Part shown: one piece after another, positions 15,364-21,639 of the stretch | How positions within the stretch are numbered: position 1 is the first letter of the stretch | How the letters are laid out: every line of letters begins with the position of its first letter | Program-made: the position numbers and the translations under genes | The notes under the pieces: model-generated | Seen by the model: only the letters and a program-made list of their open reading frames with translations | Databases searched by the model: none | What the model was told of the DNA's origin: nothing | Source: an uncultured Clostridia bacterium | GTDB lineage: Bacteria; Bacillota; Clostridia; Oscillospirales; Ruminococcaceae | Assembly: GCA_944388825.1 (NCBI GenBank) | Contig: CALXKG010000007.1 | Span: forward strand, 1-26,559 | DNA length: 26,559 bases | Reading direction: 5' to 3'

Positions 15364-16725
15364 ATGAAAAAACGTCCGAATATCCTTCTGATCATGGCGG
15401 ACCAGTTCCGCGCCGGCTGGCTGGGGTGCGCCGGTTTCCCGATCCAGACCCCGCAGATCGACCGGATCGCCGCCCGCGGTACCCGGTTTACCCGGGCCTC
15501 CTGCGTCTGTCCGCTCTGTACGCCCAGCCGGGCTTCCCTCGCGACCGGGCGGTATCCCCGCCATACCGGCGTACAGGTGCATGACGCGTCCCTTCCGCTG
15601 GATGCGGTCACCTATTACCAGCTGCTGCGCCGGGGCGGCTACCGCGTCGCGGCGGTGGGGAAGACTGACCTGCATAAAGACCTGCATGAATACGGGGAGC
15701 GGGGCGACCTGCCGTATATGTACCATATGGGCTTTACCGACCTGTGCGAGACGGAAGGGAAGATGAACGCCGCCTGGCCGGCCGTCCGGGAGGGGAAGCC
15801 GGGGCCGGCCGGCCCCTACCAGCGGCTGCTGGCCGCGGCGGGGAAGATGGAAGACCTGACGCGGGACTACCTGGACCGGCTGAAAAACCGCCCGCCCTGG
15901 TACGCCGCCCCGTCGGTGCTGCCGCCGGAGCTGTTCCATGACCGGTTTGTCGGGGAAAGGGCCTGCGCCATGCTGCGCGGCCTGCCGCATGACAGCCCGT
16001 GGCACCTGTTTGTCAGCTTTGTCGGGCCGCATGACCCCTGGGACCCGCCGCAGTGTTATTATGACCGTTACCGGGACGCGCATTTCCCGCCGTCCATCCC
16101 GCCGGATATGGACGGAAAACCGGAATGGATCCGGAAGCGGGCCGCCCGGCAGACCGGCGGCATGGACGCGGAAGGGCTGGAAAATATGAAACGCCATTAT
16201 GCCGGTTCGATCGCGGTGATCGACGAGTGGGTCGGGCGCATCCTGGACGTCCTGGAAGAACGGGGGGAGGCGGAAGATACCGCCGTCGTTTTTACCGCCG
16301 ACCATGGCGAGATGATGGGCGACCTGGGGCTGGTGCAGAAGTCGGTGATGTACGAAGGGGCGCTGCGGATCCCGCTGATCGTTTCGCTGCCGGGACAGGA
16401 AAAGGCGGAAAGCGGGGCGCTGGCGGAACTGCCGGATCTGGCGCCGACCTTTCTGGAACTGGCGGGGGTGCGGCCCCCGGACCTGATGGACGCGGTCTCG
16501 CTGCTGCCGGTGCTGGAGGGACGGGCGGCGGAACTGCGGCCGTTTCAGCTGAGCGAGCTGTCCAACTGCCAGATGCTGTTTGACGGGCGGTATAAATGGA
16601 TCCGCAGCTGGAACGACCGGGACGAGCTGTACGACCTGCTGGAAGACCCGGAAGAACGGGTCAACCGGATCGATTCCCTGCCGGATGTGGTGCGCAGGAT
16701 GCAGAAGTGGACGTTCCGGCAGTAA
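15364..16725 (+). CDS. Type I sulfatase, cysteine type
   Basis: The 453-residue protein hydrolyses sulfate esters. Metal ligands begin with D13 in NILLIMADQ. The catalytic cysteine is C52 in CTPSRASLATGRYP, matching C-x-P-S-R-x(4)-T-G, which must be converted to formylglycine by an anaerobic maturase not encoded here. GPHDPWDPP and FTADHGEMMGDLG complete the active-site set. There is no signal peptide, so it probably acts in the cytosol on an imported sulfated sugar, which fits the adjacent transporter. ATG 15364 is chosen because family members begin MKKRPNILL; GGGAG lies only 3 bp upstream, and TTG 15340 is a less likely start. The substrate could be a glycosaminoglycan, mucin sugar or choline sulfate. 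Confidence 0.9.
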   Translation: MKKRPNILLIMADQFRAGWLGCAGFPIQTPQIDRIAARGTRFTRASCVCPLCTPSRASLATGRYPRHTGVQVHDASLPLDAVTYYQLLRRGGYRVAAVGKTDLHKDLHEYGERGDLPYMYHMGFTDLCETEGKMNAAWPAVREGKPGPAGPYQRLLAAAGKMEDLTRDYLDRLKNRPPWYAAPSVLPPELFHDRFVGERACAMLRGLPHDSPWHLFVSFVGPHDPWDPPQCYYDRYRDAHFPPSIPPDMDGKPEWIRKRAARQTGGMDAEGLENMKRHYAGSIAVIDEWVGRILDVLEERGEAEDTAVVFTADHGEMMGDLGLVQKSVMYEGALRIPLIVSLPGQEKAESGALAELPDLAPTFLELAGVRPPDLMDAVSLLPVLEGRAAELRPFQLSELSNCQMLFDGRYKWIRSWNDRDELYDLLEDPEERVNRIDSLPDVVRRMQKWTFRQ

Positions 16726-16726
16726 T

Positions 16727-16767
16727 GGAAAACCCCGGGACAGCATCTTGCTGTCCCGGGGTTTTCC
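16727..16767. terminator. Bidirectional terminator between sulfatase and flavoprotein genes
   Basis: A perfect 18 bp stem (16727-16744 with 16750-16767) closes a 5-base ATCTT loop, with AAAA and TTTT inside the stem base. It starts right after the sulfatase stop and lies 27 bp beyond the convergent flavoprotein stop, so it can serve both. Confidence 0.88.
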
Positions 16768-16794
16768 CGGCCAGGGGGATAAAAAGGCGTTTAT

Positions 16795-17412
16795 TTACCG
16801 CACAAAATTGGTGACGACCGCCGGCTCCTTTTCCGGCAGGCCGTATGTTTCCTTCCCCAGGGCGATGCTCTTCATCAGGAAGGCCATATTCCGGGCGAGG
16901 GTGCGCATCTGCTGCAGGCCCTCCGCGTCCGCCGCCGCTTCGCCCGCCGCGCGGCCGTGGACGCCGTTCCAGTACTGGCCGGAGGCGACCGGCATCCCGC
17001 AGATGGTGAAGTATTTGTTCAGTTCGTCGTAGGTCGCGGTCAGGCCGCCCCGCCGGGCCGCGGCCACCGCCGCCCCGACCTTCATCGTCTTGTCGAAGGG
17101 GGTGGAGTAGAACAGCCGGTCGAGAAAGGAGACAAGCGTCCCGTTGGCCGACGCATAGTAGACCGGGCTGGCGGCGACCAGCCCGTCCGCCGCCTCAAAT
17201 TTCGGGGCGGTCTCGTTGACCAGGTCGTCAAAGACACATCTCCCGTTTTTCTTGCAGCTTTGGCAGGCGATACATCCCCGGATGGCTTTGTTCCCCACCT
17301 GCACCGTCTCGACCTCGATCCCTTCGGACAGAAAGACCTTTTCCATCTCTTTGAGCGCGAGGGCCGTGTTGCCGTTTGCGCGCGGGCTTCCGTTTATCAT
17401 CAAAACCTTCAT
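16795..17412 (-). CDS. Iron-sulfur flavoprotein, NADPH-dependent FMN reductase family
   Basis: The 205-residue cytosolic flavodoxin-fold protein begins with the FMN-binding loop MINGSPRANGNT (5-16). A compact cysteine motif CIACQSCKKNGRC (C47, C50, C53, C59; C-x2-C-x2-C-x5-C) matches the 4Fe-4S ligands of the archaeal/clostridial iron-sulfur flavoprotein family, and ASPVYYASANGTL is the second flavin loop. It probably passes electrons from ferredoxin to O2, peroxide or quinone-like acceptors. ATG 17412 follows GGAGGTATCAC. A near-consensus promoter drives it, divergent from the Rrf2 regulator gene, which is a plausible controller. It is monocistronic and convergent with the sulfatase gene. 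Confidence 0.88.
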   Translation of the reverse strand: MKVLMINGSPRANGNTALALKEMEKVFLSEGIEVETVQVGNKAIRGCIACQSCKKNGRCVFDDLVNETAPKFEAADGLVAASPVYYASANGTLVSFLDRLFYSTPFDKTMKVGAAVAAARRGGLTATYDELNKYFTICGMPVASGQYWNGVHGRAAGEAAADAEGLQQMRTLARNMAFLMKSIALGKETYGLPEKEPAVVTNFVR

Positions 17413-17459
17413 TGTGATACCTCCATATTCTGCGTGCCGGGTGGCTTTCTTCCGTTTTC

Positions 17460-17488
17460 AGTATAACGCTCCGCTTCCGGCGTGTCAA
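17460..17488 (-). promoter_or_regulatory. Sigma-A promoter of the iron-sulfur flavoprotein gene
   Basis: On the minus strand a perfect TTGACA (17483-17488) and TATACT (17460-17465) are 17 bp apart, about 48 bp upstream of the ATG. This is among the best consensus matches in the window. Confidence 0.85.
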
Positions 17489-17534
17489 GGAACCGGCATC
17501 CGGAGGCTGCCCCCCAGAATTTACAAATTTTTTA

Positions 17535-17563
17535 TTGCGGCGGGAAATTCCCAGTGGTATAAT
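17535..17563 (+). promoter_or_regulatory. Promoter of the Rrf2 regulator with an internal palindrome
   Basis: TTGCGG (17535-17540) and TATAAT (17558-17563) are 17 bp apart. The spacer contains GGGAAATTCCC (17542-17552), a perfect 11 bp palindrome, well placed for autorepression by the dimeric Rrf2 protein. Confidence 0.78.
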
Positions 17564-17586
17564 AGGGTAAAAGGGGGTACGCGCGG

Positions 17587-18006
17587 ATGAAGATTTCGAC
17601 AAAAGGGCGCTATGCGCTGCGGATGATGCTGGACATCGCCCGGCAGGGGGAGGGCGCGGTCGTCTCCCTGAAGGACATCTCCGGCCGGCAGGAAATTTCG
17701 GTCAAGTACCAGGAGCAGATCGTCATGCAGCTGGGCCGGGCGGGGTTCCTCTCCAGCGTCCGCGGCCCGTCGGGCGGGTATAAGCTGGTGCGGAAGCCGT
17801 CCGAATATAAGGTAGGCGAGATCCTGCGGTCGATCGAAGGGAGCCTGGCCCCGGTCGCCTGCCTGGACGGGGAGGAAAACCAGTGCGGCCGGTGCGGCTA
17901 CTGCGAGACGCTTTCTTTCTGGCAGGGGCTGGACGAAGTCATCAACCGGTATGTCGACCGGTTTACGCTGCAGGACCTGCTGGATGAGTGCCAGGGGCAG
18001 GGTTGA
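17587..18006 (+). CDS. Rrf2/IscR-family transcriptional regulator
   Basis: The 139-residue winged-helix regulator starts MKISTKGRYALRMMLDIA, the family signature, and has the recognition region ISVKYQEQIVMQLGRAGFL and wing RGPSGGYKL. Four cysteines, C92, C100, C103 and C106 (CLDGEENQCGRCGYC), could hold an Fe-S cluster; C92 is in the position of the first IscR ligand and CxxCxxC is richer than usual. GGGGG at 17573-17577 precedes ATG 17587. In Clostridia such genes often lead an iscS-iscU operon, but here a terminator follows directly. The divergent partner is an Fe-S flavoprotein, suggesting redox, iron or cysteine-linked control. Confidence 0.92.
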   Translation: MKISTKGRYALRMMLDIARQGEGAVVSLKDISGRQEISVKYQEQIVMQLGRAGFLSSVRGPSGGYKLVRKPSEYKVGEILRSIEGSLAPVACLDGEENQCGRCGYCETLSFWQGLDEVINRYVDRFTLQDLLDECQGQG

Positions 18007-18016
18007 GCGGATAGAG

Positions 18017-18046
18017 CGGGGAGGGGAACGGCCTTCCCCGTTTTTT
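18017..18046 (+). terminator. Terminator of the Rrf2 regulator gene
   Basis: A GC stem (CGGGGA at 18017-18022 with TTCCCCG at 18034-18040, plus inner GG/CC pairs) is followed by six Ts, 10 bp after the stop codon. Confidence 0.8.
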
Positions 18047-18057
18047 GTCCGCTAAAA

Positions 18058-18084
18058 TTAGCACTTTTATATCATGAGTGCTAA
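18058..18084 (+). promoter_or_regulatory. CIRCE element (HrcA operator)
   Basis: TTAGCACTT (18058-18066), 9 bp, then GAGTGCTAA (18076-18084) matches the CIRCE consensus TTAGCACTC-N9-GAGTGCTAA with a single mismatch. HrcA binds CIRCE to repress heat-shock genes. Here it sits 8 bp upstream of a -35 box and precedes an acetyltransferase gene, with no groES, groEL, dnaK or hrcA in view. Confidence 0.88.
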
Positions 18085-18092
18085 AAATTCCC

Positions 18093-18121
18093 TTGACAAT
18101 CCGCCGGGAATGTGGTAGGAT
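18093..18121 (+). promoter_or_regulatory. Promoter downstream of CIRCE
   Basis: A perfect TTGACA (18093-18098) and TAGGAT (18116-18121) are 17 bp apart. The transcript would begin near 18128 and carry a leader of about 115 nt to the acetyltransferase ATG. Confidence 0.7.
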
Positions 18122-18126
18122 AAAAA

Positions 18127-18205
18127 CATAGTGAAAAACTATGGAAAAATGGGCGCGGCCTGTCAGGGGCGGCCCTGTCATGAACCGCCGCCGGCCGGGG
18201 CCGGC
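18127..18205 (+). other. Structured 5' leader of the acetyltransferase gene
   Basis: Three stems follow in series: CATAGT/ACTATG (18127-18143), CAGGG/CCCTG and a perfect 8 bp CGCCGGCC/GGCCGGCG (18188-18205). No known riboswitch was recognised and there is no T-tract. It may be an RNA-stability or thermosensor-like leader; this is speculative. Confidence 0.4.
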
Positions 18206-18241
18206 GCGGGAGAGATAAAGATCAGGGAAAGGAAGGATCAT

Positions 18242-18808
18242 ATGCTGCAATGGCGGGAACTGCGGGCAGACGAACGGGAAAGCTGGTACCGGGAAAAGCT
18301 CCAGCGGGATTTCCCGGCGGACGAGCTTAAACCCTACGCCCGGATCGAGGCGCTGGTCGGGCAGGGGGTCTACCACTGCTGCCTGTTTGCGGACGGGGCG
18401 GGAACGGAAGTGGCGTACGCCTACTGGAAAGACTGCGGGAAATTTGTCCTTCTGGACTATCTGGCGGTCGAGCCGGAAGCGCGGGGGAAGGGCGTCGGCT
18501 CTGCGGCGCTGCGGATCCTGTCGGAGGAGATCGCCGCCGGGCGGACGATGCTGATCGAGGCGGAAAACCCCGCCTGCGCCGGGAGCCTCGCGGAACAGGC
18601 CGCCCGCAAAGCCCGCATCCGCTTTTATCAAAAGGGCGGGATGCGGCTGTCGGGGGTGCTGGAAGAGGCGTTCGGGGTCGAATACCGGATTTTGACCGGC
18701 GGGCCGGAGGCGGACGACCGGGAAGTCGCCCAGGCGATGATGGACGCCTACTACCAGATGGTCCCGGCGGATATCGTCCGGCGGGAAGTGAAAAACTGGA
18801 TCCCGTAA
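18242..18808 (+). CDS. GNAT-family N-acetyltransferase
   Basis: The 188-residue protein carries the acetyl-CoA motif A: FVLLDYLAVEPEARGKGVGSAAL, with RGKGVG as the R/Q-x-x-G-x-G/A pyrophosphate loop, then RIRFYQKGGMRLSG as motif B. It should transfer an acetyl group to an unknown amine in the cytosol. AAAGGAAGG just upstream fixes ATG 18242; the frame stays open to 18131, but that extension would use GC-rich structured leader sequence. It is monocistronic. A CIRCE operator and a good promoter lie upstream, suggesting heat-shock control, which is unusual for this family. The substrate cannot be inferred. Confidence 0.88.
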   Translation: MLQWRELRADERESWYREKLQRDFPADELKPYARIEALVGQGVYHCCLFADGAGTEVAYAYWKDCGKFVLLDYLAVEPEARGKGVGSAALRILSEEIAAGRTMLIEAENPACAGSLAEQAARKARIRFYQKGGMRLSGVLEEAFGVEYRILTGGPEADDREVAQAMMDAYYQMVPADIVRREVKNWIP

Positions 18809-18819
18809 GCGGAAAAGGG

Positions 18820-18897
18820 CGAAATGTGAAAAAACTGCGCATTGTCATGGGAATGGAAATCAATTCCAAAGAAGTTTTTGATAAATTTCACATTTCG
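18820..18897. repeat. 12 bp inverted repeat between acetyltransferase and response regulator genes
   Basis: CGAAATGTGAAA (18820-18831) and TTTCACATTTCG (18886-18897) are perfectly complementary, 54 bp apart. A smaller GGAAT/ATTCC inverted repeat lies between them. The right arm sits about 25 bp upstream of the TATAAT of the next gene. It may be a paired operator or the end of the preceding transcript. Confidence 0.55.
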
Positions 18898-18922
18898 GCT
18901 ATCTTTTCGAAGATGAACATGA

Positions 18923-18928
18923 TATAAT
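18923..18928 (+). promoter_or_regulatory. -10 box upstream of the OmpR-type regulator
   Basis: A perfect TATAAT lies 89 bp before the regulator ATG. No -35 consensus sits at the correct distance, suggesting activator help, possibly autoregulation by the response regulator. Confidence 0.5.
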
Positions 18929-19017
18929 GAAAATACCAATTAACAAACCGGGCCGGCCATGCCGGCTGGGGGCATCCCCGATACATATTCCGACAGGAGA
19001 AAGGAAGTCTGATCACT

Positions 19018-19716
19018 ATGGCCCTTGGGAAAATCCTCGTCACCGATGACGATAAGAACATCTGCGAACTGCTCCGCCTTTACCTGGAAAAGGAAGGCTA
19101 CAGCGTCATCCTCGCCCACGACGGCGAAGAGGCGCTGCTGAAATTTGAGACCCTCCACCCCGACCTGGTCCTCCTGGACATCATGCTGCCCGGCCTGGAC
19201 GGCTGGCAGGTCTGCCGGGAGATCCGTAAAAAGAGCCAGGCGCCGATCATCATGCTGACCGCCAAGGGCGAGACCTTCGACAAGGTGCTGGGGCTGGAGC
19301 TGGGCGCCGACGACTATGTCACCAAGCCCTTCGACACCAAGGAGATTGTCGCCCGCATCAAGGCGGTGCTGCGGCGGGTCGGCCAGAACAACCAGTCTTC
19401 CGACATCAAGGAAGTGCGGTATGACAAGCTGGTCGTCAACATGACCCGCTATGAGCTGAAAGTCGACGGCAAGGTCGTCGATACCCCGCCCAAGGAGCTG
19501 GAGCTTCTGTTCCACCTCGCCTCCAACCCCAACCGGGTCTATACCCGCGACCAGCTGCTGGACGAGGTCTGGGGGTTTGAGTATTACGGCGACTCCCGGA
19601 CGATCGACGTCCATGTCAAGCGGCTGCGGGAGAAGCTGGAAGGCGTTTCGGACAAGTGGTCGTTAAAGACCGTCTGGGGCGTCGGGTATAAGTTTGAGGT
19701 CGTCGACCTTCTGTAA
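19018..19716 (+). CDS. OmpR/PhoB-family response regulator (PhoP/WalR/CssR-like)
   Basis: The 232-residue regulator pairs with the downstream kinase. The receiver domain has D10-D11, phosphoacceptor D54 in VLLDIMLPGLDGW and K103 in DDYVTKPFDTKE. The winged-helix domain spans about 130-230, with PPKELELLFHLASNPNRVYT, the recognition helix region GDSRTIDVHVKRLREKLE and the closing KTVWGVGYKFE. AGGAGAAAGGAAG lies before ATG 19018. A terminator follows its stop and a repeat element intervenes before the kinase, so the two may not be fully cotranscribed. Kinase and HtrA protease downstream suggest control of envelope or secretion stress, as for WalRK or CssRS. Confidence 0.94.
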   Translation: MALGKILVTDDDKNICELLRLYLEKEGYSVILAHDGEEALLKFETLHPDLVLLDIMLPGLDGWQVCREIRKKSQAPIIMLTAKGETFDKVLGLELGADDYVTKPFDTKEIVARIKAVLRRVGQNNQSSDIKEVRYDKLVVNMTRYELKVDGKVVDTPPKELELLFHLASNPNRVYTRDQLLDEVWGFEYYGDSRTIDVHVKRLREKLEGVSDKWSLKTVWGVGYKFEVVDLL

Positions 19717-19724
19717 ACAGCGCT

Positions 19725-19761
19725 GATAGCCCGCCCGGGATTTCTCAGGCGGGCTATCTTT
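19725..19761 (+). terminator. Terminator after the response regulator gene
   Basis: GATAGCCCGCC (19725-19735) pairs perfectly with GGCGGGCTATC (19748-19758), followed by TTT. An 11 bp stem between a response regulator and its kinase suggests partial termination that lowers kinase expression. Confidence 0.75.
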
Positions 19762-19768
19762 CATATAG

Positions 19769-19919
19769 AATGAAAAATGAAGAATGAATATTGAATAATG
19801 AAGAATAAATATAGAAACGCCCCGCGTTTCATGATTTAAAACCGGATGTAAAACTGGACGCCAATTAAACCGGCACAAATCATTATTCGTTATTCATTGT
19901 TCATTATTCATCCTTCATT
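19769..19919. repeat. AT-rich inverted element built of AATGAAN heptamers
   Basis: The left arm (19769-19810) consists of six heptamers close to AATGAAN. The right arm (19878-19919) is six such heptamers on the opposite strand. Between them is a perfect hairpin GAAACGC-CCC-GCGTTTC (19814-19830). The low GC contrasts sharply with the surrounding GC-rich genes. No ORF is inside. It is a 151 bp MITE-like insertion between regulator and kinase genes. Confidence 0.8.
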
Positions 19920-19944
19920 AAATCTTCCTTGGGGGTGCCCTCCT

Positions 19945-21492
19945 TTGCAGAAAAGCATATTCTACAAATATTTCCGCAACTTTGCCGCCGTTGTCGCCGT
20001 GTCGATCCTGGTGCTGGGGAGCCTGTTCATGATCTTCGCGACCGATTATTTCAAGGAGGACAAGCGGGAGACGATGGAACAGCAGGTCGCCGTCACCAGC
20101 TCCCTCCTGCTGGCCAATTCGGACTATGACCCGGAGTCCAACCGGGTGGTCATCAATTCCTCCGCCATCACCGAAGGGTTCGAGACCCTGTCGATGCTGG
20201 GGGACAGCGCGGTCTTTTTCACCAACTCCTCCGGTGTCATCCAGCTCTGGTGCGAGGGCGGAGACTTTTCCCAGCCGGTTTATACCGTCTCCCCCCAGGT
20301 GCTGCGTTCGATCGACGGGGAGGGCAGCTACTTTGCCGCCGGGCGGATGGCGGGGCTGTTCGACGAGTCCTACTATACCTACGGCGAAGGGATCCAGATC
20401 ACGTCCGGCGCGACGATCGGGTATATCTTTGTCGCCGAGCCGGCCAGCGAGCTGCAGAGCTTCCTGACCGAAATGATCAAGATGTTCCTCCTGTCGGCGG
20501 TGGCGGTACTGGTCTTATCGGTCGTCGTCACCTATTATTCGACCATCAAGATGGTGCGTCCCCTCCGGGAGATGGCGGCGGCGGCCAAAAAGTTCGGGCA
20601 GGGGGATTTTTCCTCCCGGATCGACGTTACCTCCGACGACGAGGTGGGACAGCTGGCGATGGCGCTCAACAATATGGCCCAGTCCCTTTCCCAGCAGGAG
20701 TCGATGCGCCGCAGCTTTATCGCCAACGTTTCCCATGAGCTGAAGACCCCGATGACCTCCATCGGCGGGTTTATCGACGGGATTTTGGACGGGACGATCC
20801 CCCCTTCCGAGCACCGGAAGTACCTGCGGATCGTGTCGGAAGAGACCGGGCGGCTCTCCCGCCTGGTGCGCAGTATGTTAAACCTCTCCCGCATCGAAGC
20901 GGGGGAACTGAAGCTGAACCGCGTCAGCCTCAATATTGTCGACACGATCGCCCAGACCCTTTTCACCTTCGAGCAGTCGATCGAGGGGAAAAAGCTGGAT
21001 ATCCGCGGGCTGGACGCCGGGAAGGTGATGGTCGACGCCGACGCCGACCTGATCCACCAGGTGGTCTATAACCTGATCGAAAACGCCGTCAAGTTTGTAA
21101 ACGAGGGCGGGTATCTCGCCTTCTCCTTCCGCACCGATGGCGGGATGACCTATATCGGCATCCGCAATTCCGGCGAGGGGCTGGCCAAGGAGGAGATCCC
21201 CCGGGTCTTCGACCGGTTTTACAAGACCGACCGCAGCCGCGGCATCGACAAGAACGGTGTCGGGCTGGGGCTTTACCTGGTCAAGTCGATCGTCGGGCTG
21301 CACAGCGGGGATATCATCGTCAGCAGCGTACAGGGGGAATACACCGAGTTTGTCTTCTCGGTCCCGTCGGCGAAGGTAAAGGCCTCCCCGATCGTCACCG
21401 GCCGGGAAAAGGAGTACGGGGTCAATTCCTCCGGGCTGATCCCGGTCGAACAGGCCGGGCCGGCGGCGGAAGCGCCGGATACAGAGGCGTAA
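19945..21492 (+). CDS. Sensor histidine kinase with HAMP domain (WalK/PhoR/CssS-like)
   Basis: The 515-residue membrane kinase is the likely partner of the preceding regulator. Membrane segments lie near 12-34 and 178-200 and flank an extracytoplasmic sensor. A HAMP domain follows, then H264 in FIANVSHELKTPMTSIGG, and the ATPase domain with NLIENAVKFV (N box), IRNSGEG and GVGLGLYLVKSIV (G boxes). TTG 19945 is chosen as start because GGGGGTG lies about 9 bp upstream and MQKSIFYKYF leads directly into the first membrane segment. The frame stays open into the heptamer repeat, but that would be repeat-derived sequence. The C-terminus ends in an Ala/Glu-rich tail. Confidence 0.92.
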   Translation: MQKSIFYKYFRNFAAVVAVSILVLGSLFMIFATDYFKEDKRETMEQQVAVTSSLLLANSDYDPESNRVVINSSAITEGFETLSMLGDSAVFFTNSSGVIQLWCEGGDFSQPVYTVSPQVLRSIDGEGSYFAAGRMAGLFDESYYTYGEGIQITSGATIGYIFVAEPASELQSFLTEMIKMFLLSAVAVLVLSVVVTYYSTIKMVRPLREMAAAAKKFGQGDFSSRIDVTSDDEVGQLAMALNNMAQSLSQQESMRRSFIANVSHELKTPMTSIGGFIDGILDGTIPPSEHRKYLRIVSEETGRLSRLVRSMLNLSRIEAGELKLNRVSLNIVDTIAQTLFTFEQSIEGKKLDIRGLDAGKVMVDADADLIHQVVYNLIENAVKFVNEGGYLAFSFRTDGGMTYIGIRNSGEGLAKEEIPRVFDRFYKTDRSRGIDKNGVGLGLYLVKSIVGLHSGDIIVSSVQGEYTEFVFSVPSAKVKASPIVTGREKEYGVNSSGLIPVEQAGPAAEAPDTEA

Positions 21493-21639
21493 AGCAGATT
21501 GTTACATTCTGCGAAAGAAAAATTCATCTTTTTCTGGTATGCTGGGGATAGACAGAAAAAGGAAGATGCGTCCGGCGGGCGGCCGGGCGCGTCCCTTTCC
21601 CCTCCCTCCGACAGCCATTTTCAGAAAGGTGTTGAGCGA

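Noticed and set aside
15232..16746. A 504-codon open frame on the minus strand opposite the sulfatase gene
   Set aside because: It is rich in Arg, Pro, His and Gln, has no recognisable motif or ribosome-binding site, and lies opposite a clear sulfatase. Such frames are a by-product of high GC content.
18131..18241. N-terminal extension or leader peptide of the acetyltransferase
   Set aside because: The in-frame extension is Gly/Pro/Arg-rich and passes through leader hairpins, while a strong AAAGGAAGG site selects ATG 18242.
18846..18853. A third CATGGGAA element upstream of the OmpR-type regulator
   Set aside because: It is not spaced to the -10 box like the two transporter promoters, and an 8-mer can recur by chance.
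19769..19919. CRISPR array or tandem microsatellite
   Set aside because: The heptamers lack spacers and appear in two inverted arms, so an inverted-repeat element explains them better. No cas genes are present.
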